Shown here in pieces: positions 14,593-24,404 of a stretch of DNA of 64,000 nucleotides (the stretch's first letter is position 1; each line of letters starts with the position of its first letter). The translations under genes and the position numbers were made by a program. Source of the DNA: Phycisphaeraceae bacterium (GTDB lineage Bacteria > Planctomycetota > Phycisphaerae > Phycisphaerales > Phycisphaeraceae); NCBI GenBank assembly GCA_020851735.1, contig JADZCD010000037.1, forward strand, positions 1-64,000, in the 5' to 3' direction. The notes under the pieces are model-generated. The model was not told the DNA's origin. It searched no databases and was given only the letters and a program-made list of their open reading frames with translations.

Positions 14593-14636
14593 AAAAAAAG
14601 CCCAGGGATACGTTCCCTGGGCCTTGTTCTTATTTT
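14593..14636. terminator. Bidirectional terminator between fmdB-like gene and glgP
   Basis: A 9-bp stem (GCCCAGGGA at 14600-14608 with TCCCTGGGC at 14614-14622) closes a 5-base loop. Seven As precede it and a T-rich run follows, so it can end transcription of the two converging genes from both sides. Confidence 0.8.
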
Positions 14637-14658
14637 GTCGCGATCCGCTGAAGTGCCG

Positions 14659-17289
14659 TTACACGCTGGCGGCTACGACTGCTCGTTGCACCGCCCCGAC
14701 CGGCCGGCGGCTTTTGGCGTTGTCCCAGAAGATCAAGCCGGGTTCCGTAGTGCCCTGGAACATCTCCCCGCCGGGAGTGATGCGAACCGCAAAGCCATGC
14801 TTGCCGCTGCCGGCCGCCTCGATGGTCGCACGGAACAGGTGTTTGCCTTCGCCCAGATCCTTTTCGTGTCCCATTTCCAGCACTTGGCCGTGCGAGATTC
14901 GCTCGTCGTTATTGACTTTACCCAGGTAGATCTGCACGCGCACTTCGTTGGGCTGCAGTCCGCCTAACGTCACCGTCGCGGTCACGTCCAACTTCTCGTG
15001 CACGCCGATCTGCCGACCCGTGTCCGCCTCGATGTTTTCCACCGCCAGCTGCCCCCAGTGCGAACGCAGCCGTTCCTTCTGGTGGGCCAGGGCCACGGAT
15101 TTCTCCAGGTTGTTGGCCGTCAGCATGCGCGTGCGCTTCAGCGACGGCAGATACAACTGTTCACTGTATTCCTGCACCATCCGGTTGGTGTTGAACATCG
15201 GGGCCAGCACGGAAATGCAGCGCTTGACCTTGGCGATCCAGGCCCGGGGCAGGCCCAGTTCATCGCGATCGTAGAACATCGGAATAATCTGCTGTTCCAG
15301 CAGGTCGTAGAGGGCCCGGCTTTCGATTTCGTCAGCGGCCTCGGGATTGGAGTATTCCTCCCGCCGACCGATGGCCCAGCCGATGTCCCCCACGAACGCT
15401 TCGTCCCACCAGCCGTCGAGAATCGAGCAGTTGAGCACGCCGTTGATCGCCGCCTTCATGCCGCTCGTGCCCGACGCTTCCATGCCCCGGCGGGGATTGT
15501 TCAGCCAGACGTCGCAACCCTGCACCAGGTAGCGGGCCATCTGGATGTCGTAGTTTTCCAGGAACACCACGTGATGCTGCGTCCGCGGCTCACGCGCGAA
15601 CTGCACGATCTGACGGATCAGATCCTTCCCGCCGCCGTCAGCCGGATGCGATTTGCCGGCGATGATGAACTGGATCGGCCGATCCACGTCGTTGAGCATC
15701 TTGAGCATGCGCTCCACGTCGCGCAGAAACAGATTGCCGCGCTTGTAGGTGGCAAACCGCCGCGCAAAGCCGATGGTCAACGCCGCGGGGTTCAGCGCGT
15801 CCGCCGCTTCCCGGGCGCGTTCCGCGTCCGTCCCCCGGGCCGTCAATTGCCGGTTCATCTGCCGGCGGGCCCAGACGATCATGCGCTGTCGGCGGCGTTC
15901 CCGCACCCGCCACAATTCCTCGTCCGGCACTTCGTTGATCGCCTGCCAGACTTCGTGGTCCGTGGGGTTGTTCTGCCAACGCGTGCCCAGGTAGCGGTCC
16001 AGCAGGTTGATCAAGTCGCTGGACAGCCAGCTGCGGGCGTGGCAGCCGTTGGTCACGTGCCCGATGGGCACTTCGTCCTGCGGCACGCCCGGCCAGATGT
16101 TTTGCCACATCGAGCGCGACACTTCTCCGTGCAGCCGGCTGACGCCGTTGGCCCAGTCCGAGGTCCGAATGGCCAGCACCGCCATGGAGAAAAATTCATT
16201 CTTGGCAAACACGTTTTCGCGGCCCAAGGCCAGCAACCCTTCCATGTCCAGGCGCAGGGCGTCGTTGTACCCGCGGAAATAGCGTTGGATCATTTCGGGC
16301 GGGAAACGGTCGATGCCCGCGGGCACCGGCGTGTGCGTGGTGAACACGCTGCTGGCCGCGGCGGCCTGGCGGGCTTCGTCAAACGTGATGTTGTGCTTGG
16401 CGATCAGCAGGCGGATCTTTTCCAGGGACAGGAAAGCCGAGTGGCCTTCGTTCATGTGGCAGATGTCAGGCTCGATGCCGATGGCCGACAGCGCCCGCAG
16501 ACCGCCGATGCCCAGCACCAGTTCCTGCTTGATGCGCATCTCCATGTCGCCGCCGTACAGCTGCCCGGTGATGCCCCGGTCCACCGGATCATTCTCCACC
16601 AGGTTGGTGTCCAGCAGATACAGCGGAATGCGTCCGACCAAAGCCTGCCAGACGGCGATGTGCACGTCCCGGCCCGGCATTTCCACTTTCACTTTCACCT
16701 GCTGGCCGCGGCTGTCCTGCACCGGCGAGATCGGCAGATTCGCAAAATCCAGGTCGGGGTAATATTCCTGCTGCCAGCCGTCGGCGTTCAGATACTGCTG
16801 GAAATACCCGTGCCGGTACAGCAGCCCCACGCCCACCAGAGGCAGGCCCAGCTCGCTGGCGGATTTGAGGTGATCGCCCGCCAGACAGCCTAAGCCGCCG
16901 GAATAGATCTGCAGACATTCGGTCAGCCCGAACTCGGCGCAGAAATACGCGATCTTAAAATCACCCGGGTCGGCGCCGGCACGCTTGTGCCACGGCGTGC
17001 GCTCCATGTGGCGATGGTAATTCTGCATCACCCGCTGCATGGAGTTTAGGAAACCTTCGTCCTTGGCTAATTCGTTGAGCGTCGCCTGTGAGCAGTTGCC
17101 CAGCAAGGCCACGGGGTTGTGCAGGGTCTTCTGCCACAAATCGCGATCGATCCGCACGAACAATTCCACCGCCTCCGGCTGCCACGACCACCAGAGGTTG
17201 TAGGCAATTTCCTCCAGCGGCTTAAGCTCCTTGGGCAGCGAAGGGACCACTTCAAACGTAATGATCCGAGCCTGTTCGGGGCCTATCAT
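14659..17289 (-). CDS. glgP: Alpha-glucan phosphorylase (GT35)
   Basis: An 876-residue glycogen/maltodextrin phosphorylase that releases glucose 1-phosphate from alpha-1,4-glucans with pyridoxal phosphate. The N-terminal 110 residues match the DUF3417 extension of the bacterial alpha-glucan phosphorylase subtype (AYNLWWSW). The cofactor region is MEASGTSGMKAAING, where Lys should bind PLP. Other family segments are YSGGLGCLAGDHLKSASELG, MNEGHSAFL and TTHTPVPAG. The last 100 residues form a small beta domain. The gene stands alone between a terminator and a 220-bp gap; its 5' region holds a 9-bp inverted repeat (17336-17344 with 17374-17382). Confidence 0.95.
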   Translation of the reverse strand: MIGPEQARIITFEVVPSLPKELKPLEEIAYNLWWSWQPEAVELFVRIDRDLWQKTLHNPVALLGNCSQATLNELAKDEGFLNSMQRVMQNYHRHMERTPWHKRAGADPGDFKIAYFCAEFGLTECLQIYSGGLGCLAGDHLKSASELGLPLVGVGLLYRHGYFQQYLNADGWQQEYYPDLDFANLPISPVQDSRGQQVKVKVEMPGRDVHIAVWQALVGRIPLYLLDTNLVENDPVDRGITGQLYGGDMEMRIKQELVLGIGGLRALSAIGIEPDICHMNEGHSAFLSLEKIRLLIAKHNITFDEARQAAAASSVFTTHTPVPAGIDRFPPEMIQRYFRGYNDALRLDMEGLLALGRENVFAKNEFFSMAVLAIRTSDWANGVSRLHGEVSRSMWQNIWPGVPQDEVPIGHVTNGCHARSWLSSDLINLLDRYLGTRWQNNPTDHEVWQAINEVPDEELWRVRERRRQRMIVWARRQMNRQLTARGTDAERAREAADALNPAALTIGFARRFATYKRGNLFLRDVERMLKMLNDVDRPIQFIIAGKSHPADGGGKDLIRQIVQFAREPRTQHHVVFLENYDIQMARYLVQGCDVWLNNPRRGMEASGTSGMKAAINGVLNCSILDGWWDEAFVGDIGWAIGRREEYSNPEAADEIESRALYDLLEQQIIPMFYDRDELGLPRAWIAKVKRCISVLAPMFNTNRMVQEYSEQLYLPSLKRTRMLTANNLEKSVALAHQKERLRSHWGQLAVENIEADTGRQIGVHEKLDVTATVTLGGLQPNEVRVQIYLGKVNNDERISHGQVLEMGHEKDLGEGKHLFRATIEAAGSGKHGFAVRITPGGEMFQGTTEPGLIFWDNAKSRRPVGAVQRAVVAASV

Positions 17290-17509
17290 GATCGTCCTTC
17301 CGTATCAGAGAGCCCAGGCTTCGCGCCATCCGCATCCTTTTGCGGAAGCGCAGCCCACTCCATTTACCCCCTACGCAAAAGGCGGACCGATAATCCTAGC
17401 CGCCTTCCGAGTTCCTCGATAAGTATCGGGTCCACCGGAGGTGGCTCTTGATATGCAATACGTGAATCTCTGCCCTAGTTTTTGCCCGAAAATGGGCAAG
17501 ATCCGGTAA

Positions 17510-18145
17510 CTAAACCCCCTCGGCCGGCCTTTTCTTCTCCAACCCCTCTTTGGCTGCCGAGGCCAGGGCCTCTAAACGCCCCAGGGTCCGGTCGATCTGG
17601 GCCCGGTAAGCGTTGTACGGAAACAGCACCACAATCGCGATCACCAGCCCCGCTGCCGTCGTCAACAGGGCTTCGGCGATACCCGCGCTCACCGCCCGAG
17701 GATCGGTGCTGGGCATGTCCGTGGCCAACAGGTTAAATGACGCAATAATCCCTGTTACCGTGCCCAAAATCCCCAACATCGGCGCCACCGTGATCACTGT
17801 TGACAGTGTGGGCATGAACCGTTCGATCCGGTTCCGCTGCGATTCAATCGCCTCGGTCAATACCGCATCGCCCACGCCTTCCCGCAGCAATAGCACCACC
17901 ACCCGGGCGTAAACACTGCGATCCCCCTCGCTTAAAGTTTGGGCAGCCGCGCGGTCGCCTGCCCGTAATAAAGACAACAGCCGTCGAACCTTCTGCAGGT
18001 TGGCGGGGTGATTTTGGGTCATCCAGAACCACGCCCGCTCAAGAATCAGCGTCACCCCCACCAGGCTGACGGCCAGCAGCGGCCACATCACCCGCCCGCC
18101 TTGATCCATAAACCGCCAAAATGTCTCACTAAATTGGTGAATCAT
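17510..18145 (-). CDS. MotA/TolQ/ExbB proton-channel family protein
   Basis: A 211-residue inner-membrane protein with three expected transmembrane segments: one near residues 18-38, and two in the C-terminal half around TVITVAPMLGILGTVTGII and LLTTAAGLVIAIVVLFPYNA. This is the proton-channel pattern of ExbB/TolQ, which harnesses proton flow with an ExbD/TolR partner to drive outer-membrane work. No ExbD/TolR gene is adjacent: the downstream neighbour is glgP, the upstream one is the divergent hpnCD. The exact subtype is therefore open. Confidence 0.85.
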   Translation of the reverse strand: MIHQFSETFWRFMDQGGRVMWPLLAVSLVGVTLILERAWFWMTQNHPANLQKVRRLLSLLRAGDRAAAQTLSEGDRSVYARVVVLLLREGVGDAVLTEAIESQRNRIERFMPTLSTVITVAPMLGILGTVTGIIASFNLLATDMPSTDPRAVSAGIAEALLTTAAGLVIAIVVLFPYNAYRAQIDRTLGRLEALASAAKEGLEKKRPAEGV

Positions 18146-18277
18146 GGGCGGACATCATACTCACCCGGACTTTTTTCTCCCAATGCCCACCCGCGAAACC
18201 ACCCTTAACCGCGGCATCTCCTGAAATGATAAAATCATGCCGACGACCGCTTTATCCCGGCCCACGGAAAGTCCTTG

Positions 18278-20302
18278 ATGAGTTCCACGATTCTCAGCCA
18301 ACTGCCGACCTACGGGCCTGAACACTGCCCTAAACTCACCTACGAACAAGCCTGCGCCTACACCCGCGCGCTGACCGCCAGCCATTACGAAAACTTCACG
18401 GTGGTTTCCTGGCTGCTGCCCAAGCGGCTGCGCGATGATTTCCGCAACGTCTACTCCTTCTGTCGCTGGGCGGACGACCTGGGCGATGAAACCGGCGACC
18501 CTCAAAAGAGTCTGGAACTGCTTAACTGGTGGCGACGTGAAATCGACCTCTGCTATGCCGACCAGCCCCGTCACCCTGTCTTCGTCGCTCTGCGCGAAAC
18601 GATCCGCCGCCACGACATTCCCCGCAAGCCGTTCGACGACCTGGTAGACGCCTTCATCCAGGACCAGACCGTCACGCGCTATGACACCTTTGCCCAGGTG
18701 CTGGACTATTGCACGCGCAGCGCCAATCCCGTCGGCCGCTTGGTGCTGTATCTGTGCGGGCACCGCGATCCGCAGCGCCAGGAACTGAGCGACGCCACCT
18801 GTACCGCCCTGCAGCTGGCCAACTTCTGGCAGGATGTGCGGCGGGATATTTTGGAACGCGACCGGGTTTATATTCCCGCTGACGTCGCCCACCGCCATGG
18901 CCTGGACATTCGCCTGATGGTGACGGCCGTAGCCTCTTCGGCGAAGAACCCCACCGCTTCGGCCTGCGGCTGCGACCATTGCGGGCCAAGCACCGCCGCC
19001 CTGCGGGCGCTGCTGCCCACCTATGCCGCCACGCTCAAGGACCTGGTCGATCGCACCAAGCCGCTGTTTGCCCAGGGCCGGGGGCTTTGGCCCCTGGTCC
19101 CGCGCGACGTCCGTCTGGATATCAAGCTTTTTTCCTTAGGCGGGCAATCCATCCTGCGCATGATCGAGCGCCTGGACTACAACACCCTGACCACGCGCCC
19201 ATCGCTCTCCAAACCCGCCAAGATCAGCCTGATGCTGCGCGCGGTGCTGGGCAAAATCACCACGTTTGCCGCGCCGGCGCCCTCCGCGACTGACCACAGC
19301 CCCCGCCCCTTGTCAACCTCTCCCCCAGGCGAGGCTGACACGGCCGTCAGCCCGGCCACGCTCGAAGGTTCCTTTGCCTTCTGTCGCCAGCTTACGCGCC
19401 GCTGTGCCCGGAATTTTTACTACGGCATGCGTCTGACGCCCGAACCGAAACGCTCCGCCATGTTCGCCATTTACGCCTGGATGCGGGCGGCCGACGACCT
19501 GGCGGACCAGCAGGCTGAACCGGCCGTCAAGGAAAAGCAGCTCCTCACTTTCCGCCGCCAGACACAGCGGGCCATGGATCCCCAGGGCGGATTGTCCGCC
19601 GATCCATTGCCCACGCACGTCCAGATGTGGCCGGCCGTGCGGGAGACTTTTCTGCGTTATCGCCTGCCCGACGCCTATTTCCAGGCCATGATCGACGGGC
19701 AGATCCTCGATCAAAACCAGACCCGCTACGCGACCTTCGCGGAGCTGGACAGATACTGCTATCTGGTGGCCGGCACCGTCGGGCTGATCTGCGTCCACAT
19801 CTGGGGCTATGGCGGGGGGCAGGAAACTCTCGAGCTGGCTAAACAGCGCGGCCTGGCGTTTCAACTGACCAACATCCTCCGCGATTTGCGCGAGGACGCC
19901 TTGCGCGATCGCGTTTACCTGCCCCAAGACGAGCTGGCCCGCTTTGGATTCACCGCCGAGTCTTTCCGCCAAGCGGTGATCGCCCGCCAGCCCACCCCGG
20001 CATTCGACGAGCTTTTGGCCCTGCAGATCGAGCGCGCCCGAGCCTGTTACGACAGATCCAACCCGCTCGACGGACTTCTGCCCGCCGACAGCCGCTCAAC
20101 GAGTTGGGCGCTTATGAAAATTTACCGTGGCCTTCTGGACAAAATCGCCGCGGATCCCCGGGCGATGCTGTTTAAACGCATCCGCCTAAGCAGTGTCCGC
20201 AAGGCTTCGATTGCCTTGGCCGCCCTGCTCCAATCCCATGCTTCTTCTGCCGATTCCCCCGCCGCCAAACCAGGGGCCACCCAACAGCCGACGCACTCTT
20301 GA
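18278..20302 (+). CDS. hpnCD: Fused squalene-pathway enzyme HpnC-HpnD
   Basis: A 674-residue protein holding two squalene/phytoene-synthase domains. Residues 1-300 match HpnC (first Asp-rich motif DDLGDE at 66-71, second NFWQDVRRDI around 182). Residues 365-640 match HpnD (DDLAD at 406-410, NILRDLREDA around 532). A Pro/Ser/Thr-rich linker (about 330-365) joins them. HpnD makes presqualene diphosphate from two farnesyl diphosphates and HpnC converts it to hydroxysqualene; these are normally separate adjacent genes. The HpnC half has an insert with CGCDHC near 230. The ATG at 18278 was chosen over a TTG one codon earlier. Its TGA overlaps the hpnE start. Confidence 0.93.
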   Translation: MSSTILSQLPTYGPEHCPKLTYEQACAYTRALTASHYENFTVVSWLLPKRLRDDFRNVYSFCRWADDLGDETGDPQKSLELLNWWRREIDLCYADQPRHPVFVALRETIRRHDIPRKPFDDLVDAFIQDQTVTRYDTFAQVLDYCTRSANPVGRLVLYLCGHRDPQRQELSDATCTALQLANFWQDVRRDILERDRVYIPADVAHRHGLDIRLMVTAVASSAKNPTASACGCDHCGPSTAALRALLPTYAATLKDLVDRTKPLFAQGRGLWPLVPRDVRLDIKLFSLGGQSILRMIERLDYNTLTTRPSLSKPAKISLMLRAVLGKITTFAAPAPSATDHSPRPLSTSPPGEADTAVSPATLEGSFAFCRQLTRRCARNFYYGMRLTPEPKRSAMFAIYAWMRAADDLADQQAEPAVKEKQLLTFRRQTQRAMDPQGGLSADPLPTHVQMWPAVRETFLRYRLPDAYFQAMIDGQILDQNQTRYATFAELDRYCYLVAGTVGLICVHIWGYGGGQETLELAKQRGLAFQLTNILRDLREDALRDRVYLPQDELARFGFTAESFRQAVIARQPTPAFDELLALQIERARACYDRSNPLDGLLPADSRSTSWALMKIYRGLLDKIAADPRAMLFKRIRLSSVRKASIALAALLQSHASSADSPAAKPGATQQPTHS

Positions 20303-21774
20303 ACACCCCAGATCCACATCAACTTCCTTGTTCCCCCGGCGCCCACCGCCACGGCCAAGTCGCGGTGCTCGGAGGCGGCTTGGCGGGCATGGCCGCGGCG
20401 GTGCGCCTGGCGGAAGCGGGCGTCAAGGTTCACTTAATTGAAACCCGCAAATTCCTCGGCGGGCGCACCGCCAGCTTTATCGATCCCGTCACCGGTCAGA
20501 CATTCGACAACTGCCAGCACGTGCTCTTAGGCTGTTGCACTTACCTGATCGACTTCTATGCCCGCCTGGGTGTACTGGATCGCATCGCCTGGCACCGCCG
20601 GCTCAACTTCCTGGACTCCCAAAATCGCTTAGACACCCTGGAAGCGGACGACTTGCCCGCGCCCTTCCACTTAACCCGCTCCCTGCTGGGTTTCAAGTCC
20701 TTTTCGATCGGTGAAAAACTCGCCATCGCCCGTGGCATGTTGGCGATGATGCGCCTCGGGGCGGCCGGTCGCAAGCACTGGACGAACCGCAGTTTCGCCC
20801 AGTGGCTAAGCGAACATCGTCAGCCGCCCGGCGCTATTCGCAAATTCTGGACGGGCATCGTAGCCGGCGCCATCAACGAAACGCCCCAGCGCGTGGCTGC
20901 CAGCTACGCCTTCCAGGTTTTTCAAGATGGCTTCCTGGCCCACGAAGACGCCTACCTGATGGGCCTGTCCACCGTGCCGCTGGCCGAACTCTATGGCGGC
21001 GTGGCCGAACGCATCCAGAAAGCCGGAGGCTTAGTGACCCTCGGTTGTAGCGCCGAGAGTTTTGAATTCGACAGCCAGAGAATCACTGCTCTTCGCTTGG
21101 AGGACGGCCGAAAACTCAACGCGGATTATTACCTCTCCGCTTTGCCGTTCGATCGCCTGCAGAAGCTCTGCCCCCCGCCGCTATTGGCCGCCGACCCAAG
21201 GCTCAAAAATCTTCTGCAAATCCAAGTCAGCCCGATCCTGGGCATTCACCTGTGCTTTGAAGTTCCCCCCGGTCGCCCGCTGATGGATCTGCCGCACGTA
21301 GTCCTGACTGAAAGCCCCCTGCACTGGATCTTCAACAAGCCCCCGGAACCGCCCCCGGCCGCGCCCCCGGAAGCGCCCCCGGAAGCAGCTCGCCGCTATC
21401 CGGAACCCGAAATCCGGAACCCGAATCCCGTCGGTTCATCCGTAGCGACGATGCAATACCTGCACGGCGTGATCAGTGCCGCACACCAATGGGTGGACGT
21501 GCCGGCCGAGGAAATCACCCGCATGGCGGTGGCTGAGATTCAGAAGGCTTTCCCAGCTGCCCGCTCCGCCCGCCTGCGACACGCCCGCGTGATCAAGGAA
21601 AAACGGGCGACCTTCTCCGCCCAGCCCGGTATCGACAGCCTGCGCCCGCCCGCCACGGGGCCGGTGGCCAATCTCGTTCTGGCCGGCGACTGGTGCCAGA
21701 CCGGCTGGCCCGCCACCATGGAAGGCGCGGTGCGCAGCGGTTACGCGGCGGCCGAGGCGATACTAAAACAATAA
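20299..21774 (+). CDS. hpnE: Hydroxysqualene dehydroxylase HpnE
   Basis: A 491-residue FAD-dependent amine-oxidase-like enzyme that reduces hydroxysqualene to squalene. The FAD-binding motif VLGGGLAGMAAAVRLAEAG begins at about residue 25, followed by FLGGRTASF; the C-terminal FAD contact is in LVLAGDWCQTGWPATMEGAV. The only start that keeps the FAD motif is the TTG at 20299, which overlaps the hpnCD stop (TTGA), so translation is coupled. Residues 348-376 are a Pro/Glu/Ala-rich insert encoded by two kinds of dispersed repeat, between conserved blocks ending HWIFNK and starting QYLHGVI. With the HpnCD fusion it gives the full route from farnesyl diphosphate to squalene. Confidence 0.95.
   Translation: MNTPDPHQLPCSPGAHRHGQVAVLGGGLAGMAAAVRLAEAGVKVHLIETRKFLGGRTASFIDPVTGQTFDNCQHVLLGCCTYLIDFYARLGVLDRIAWHRRLNFLDSQNRLDTLEADDLPAPFHLTRSLLGFKSFSIGEKLAIARGMLAMMRLGAAGRKHWTNRSFAQWLSEHRQPPGAIRKFWTGIVAGAINETPQRVAASYAFQVFQDGFLAHEDAYLMGLSTVPLAELYGGVAERIQKAGGLVTLGCSAESFEFDSQRITALRLEDGRKLNADYYLSALPFDRLQKLCPPPLLAADPRLKNLLQIQVSPILGIHLCFEVPPGRPLMDLPHVVLTESPLHWIFNKPPEPPPAAPPEAPPEAARRYPEPEIRNPNPVGSSVATMQYLHGVISAAHQWVDVPAEEITRMAVAEIQKAFPAARSARLRHARVIKEKRATFSAQPGIDSLRPPATGPVANLVLAGDWCQTGWPATMEGAVRSGYAAAEAILKQ
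21339..21434. repeat. Families A and B repeats inside hpnE
   Basis: 21339-21389 holds four units of the CCCCCGGAA type with 12-nt spacing; 21395-21434 holds ATCCGGAACCCGAA-type units. Both are in frame and encode Pro/Glu/Ala then RNPNP-like sequence in a loop of HpnE. Confidence 0.65.
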
Positions 21775-21782
21775 AACACTTC

Positions 21783-21815
21783 GCGGCTGATGGCAGCCCC
21801 GCGCTCTTTTCATTT
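21783..21815 (+). terminator. Possible terminator after hpnE
   Basis: CGCGGCTG and CAGCC-CC-GCG form an imperfect hairpin with a two-base bulge, followed by CTCTTTTC, close after the hpnE stop. Confidence 0.4.
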
Positions 21816-21838
21816 CTGTCCCTAACAATATGGTCGCC

Positions 21839-22654
21839 TCACCCCGGGCGACGGCGCGGAAACAGAAGCAGGCCACCTATCACCAAAGCACCCAGCGACG
21901 CCGGCTCCGGAATCACCGTGACCGTCAAATCAGCCAAGCCTGAACGCGAGCCAGGAATCTTGCGTTCCGTCTCCCCGAGGGCGACATCGCCGATTCCCAG
22001 ATACATCGGCGCCGTGGGATCCACAAACGCCCAGCCGTCATGTGTTCCGGTGCTCAGGAATATCTGCGTGGTGACCGATTGCACACTGGGGTCGGTAAAC
22101 CTGTCCGCCAGCCCCGTCAGGTTGAAGGATAAGACGTGAAAACGTTGGACCTGCGTACTGGGCAAATTGGCCACCCAGCCCCCGTCATAGCTGGTGGCGG
22201 AATCAACGGGGTTCTTATCAGGACGAATACCTGAGCTGCTGATGGCCGCATAGGCTCCCCCACTGATCTCGGCCCCAACCGTCGGAGCGTGCACGGAATC
22301 CCAACGATACGTCTTGGATATGGCTGCGGGTTTGTTCGTCTGGTAATTAGGAGCGGACAAATTCGAGAAGTTGACCACATTGGAAACCGTCGGAACGACA
22401 TCCAAACCCAGACCGAGCAGAACCTCGAAGGGATCAAACATTTCCTCCGGATAGCCGACGCCGTTGTTTAAGTCGGCATACAGATAAATGGTCGCGGTCT
22501 GGCCAATATTCAACGTGATGTTCGGATTTCCCGCTGGGGTAGTGCCGATGACGCTCATGTCTTGCGTGGACAGAAATAACCGGGCAGCCAACGCTTGACC
22601 TGCGGACAGACCCACGGCCACGACTACAGCCACTATCAACAGCTGTTTTTTCAT
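21839..22654 (-). CDS. PEP-CTERM secreted protein
   Basis: A 271-residue exported protein. The start at 22654 (MKKQLLIVAVVV) has GGAG seven bases upstream and opens a signal peptide ending near AGQALAA. The C-terminus has VIPEPASLGALVIGGLLLF followed by PRRRPG, the Pro-Glu-Pro motif, hydrophobic stretch and basic end of PEP-CTERM sorting tails. The middle is beta-rich and matches no enzyme I recognise; it resembles the cohesin-like or adhesin-type modules common in such proteins. It converges on hpnE and diverges from recA. An exosortase should exist elsewhere in the genome. Confidence 0.8.
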   Translation of the reverse strand: MKKQLLIVAVVVAVGLSAGQALAARLFLSTQDMSVIGTTPAGNPNITLNIGQTATIYLYADLNNGVGYPEEMFDPFEVLLGLGLDVVPTVSNVVNFSNLSAPNYQTNKPAAISKTYRWDSVHAPTVGAEISGGAYAAISSSGIRPDKNPVDSATSYDGGWVANLPSTQVQRFHVLSFNLTGLADRFTDPSVQSVTTQIFLSTGTHDGWAFVDPTAPMYLGIGDVALGETERKIPGSRSGLADLTVTVIPEPASLGALVIGGLLLFPRRRPG

Positions 22655-22702
22655 CTCTCTCCGCTCCTTATTTCTGGAAGACCGCGAACGATTTTTCGCC
22701 AC

Positions 22703-23046
22703 ATCAAGAGGCTCTTGCCTCCAACCTAGAAATGACTACAGCTCCTCGGACAACCACACAGCCGATCAGGACAGGAAGGTCTTAAATATCCTATCACGAT
22801 AAGTGTCTTTTCTGCAAGTATTTTCTGTTCCTGAATTCCATACGCATTCGACAGTTCACGGAATACCAGAAATCCAGCCGCTGTCTTCTCCCGCTCTCGC
22901 CTTCTTCCCTTCTTCTGTGTCATCCAATATTTGGACTTTTCCACATCCATTTTTCTTTTTCGCCCTGTTCAAAAACTACTTGACAAAACCCGAACAGGCG
23001 ATACCCTATCAAAATACGAACATTGACGCCCATAAGGAGCCAAGGT
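22703..23046. other. Intergenic region before recA
   Basis: About 340 bp between divergent genes, A+T-richer than the surroundings. It holds the putative recA promoter on the right and presumably the promoter of the PEP-CTERM gene on the left. No small gene is supported. Confidence 0.4.
22980..23007 (+). promoter_or_regulatory. Possible recA promoter
   Basis: A perfect TTGACA at 22980-22985 is followed after 16 nt by TACCCT (three of six to TATAAT), about 40 bases before the first recA ATG. No recognisable LexA box of the E. coli or Bacillus type is seen. Confidence 0.35.
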
Positions 23047-24231
23047 ATGGTGGCCACAGCAACTACCGGTCAGCAGAAAAAGACCCCCAACAACGGCAAT
23101 TCAGCCCCGGCCAAGGAGATCGTGATGGGCAAATCGCGCGGCGGAGCAGCGGAACAAGCCTCCCCAACAAAGCACGCCAACCCTGAAGATGCCGCCCGCC
23201 AGCAGGCCCTTAACCAGGCGGTGACGCAGATCGAACGTGCCTTTGGCAAGGGCTCGATCATGCGTCTGGACGACGATCCCTCCCAGGTGCCCCCCGGAAT
23301 TTCCACAGGCTCGATCAGTCTGGACCTGGCCTTAGGCGGACGCGGCATGCCGCGCGGTCGCGTCGTGGAGATCTTTGGCCCTGAATCCTCCGGCAAGACC
23401 ACCTTGGCTCTGCACGTGGTCGCCAGCGCTCAGAAAACCAAGGGCGTGGCAGCCTTCATCGACGCTGAACACGCCTTGGACCCTTCCTGGGCCCGCCGCT
23501 TGGGCGTTAATCTCGAAGACCTGCTGGTCAGCCAGCCGGACACCGGCGAACAAGCCCTGGAAATCTGCGAATTGCTTGTCCGCTCCAACGCCATTGATGT
23601 CATCGTGATCGACTCGGTGGCCGCCCTGATCCCCCGCGCGGAAATCGAAGGCGAAATGGGCGAGCCCCAGATGGGCCTGCAAGCCCGCCTGATGAGCCAG
23701 GCCCTGCGCAAACTCACCGGCGCCATCAGCAAGAGCCGCTGCTGCGTGATCTTCATCAACCAGATCCGCGAGAAGATCGGCGTGATGTTCGGCAATCCGG
23801 AAACCACCCCCGGCGGGCGGGCCTTAAAGTTCTACTCGTCCGTGCGCGTGGACGTCCGCCGCACCGCTTCGATCAAGGAAGGCGAAGTGACCGTCGGCAA
23901 TCGCGTCCGCGCCCGCGTGGTGAAAAACAAAATCGCCCCGCCCTTCCGCGATGCCGAATTCGACATCATGTTCGACAGCGGCATCAGTGCCGAGGGCGAC
24001 CTGCTGGACTTGGCCGTGGCGGAAAACATCATCGACAAATCCGGAGCGTGGTTCAGCTATGGTGAAATGCGCTTAGGCCAAGGCCGGGAAAACACCAAGG
24101 TGTACCTAAAGCAGAACCCGGACCTGATGGCGGAAGTACGCACCAAGCTGCTGAGCCAAAAGGGAGTGCCAGCGCCGACCCGCAGCGGCGAAGCAGCGGT
24201 GGAAACCGCGGCCGCGGAGGTGGAGGAGTAA
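23047..24231 (+). CDS. recA: Recombinase RecA
   Basis: A 394-residue RecA, which forms ATP-dependent filaments on single-stranded DNA for homologous recombination and the SOS response. Walker [10 protein letters not shown] is at about 111-119, Walker B in [10 protein letters not shown], and the L1/L2 region is [15 protein letters not shown] and [13 protein letters not shown]. The N-terminus is longer than usual by about 50 residues of low complexity. Two ATGs, 23047 and 23125, each have an AAGGAG six or seven bases upstream, so a 368-residue form may also be made. The C-terminal acidic tail ends EVEE, as is common. Confidence 0.97.
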   Translation: MVATATTGQQKKTPNNGNSAPAKEIVMGKSRGGAAEQASPTKHANPEDAARQQALNQAVTQIERAFGKGSIMRLDDDPSQVPPGISTGSISLDLALGGRGMPRGRVVEIFGPESSGKTTLALHVVASAQKTKGVAAFIDAEHALDPSWARRLGVNLEDLLVSQPDTGEQALEICELLVRSNAIDVIVIDSVAALIPRAEIEGEMGEPQMGLQARLMSQALRKLTGAISKSRCCVIFINQIREKIGVMFGNPETTPGGRALKFYSSVRVDVRRTASIKEGEVTVGNRVRARVVKNKIAPPFRDAEFDIMFDSGISAEGDLLDLAVAENIIDKSGAWFSYGEMRLGQGRENTKVYLKQNPDLMAEVRTKLLSQKGVPAPTRSGEAAVETAAAEVEE

Positions 24232-24404
24232 GCAGCCCGCCCCCGGCCCCCGGCCCCCGGAAAGTGCCCCGCCAAGGAAGCGATCCTCGACGAGTTCTGC
24301 ACCCGGATACTCTCCTAACTGTGATTCTGCAGGCCACCTGCCTGCAAATACTTCCATATCACCCCCCAGGACTGAGGGCCAGCTGAGATTTCCCGTGTTC
24401 CGGG

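Noticed and set aside
14998..16893. 631-codon frame antisense to glgP
   Set aside because: Long antisense frames are common in G+C-rich genes; the composition (His, Arg, Gln-rich) is not protein-like.
22703..23046. SOS box before recA
   Set aside because: GAAC half-sites occur but do not form either known LexA palindrome.
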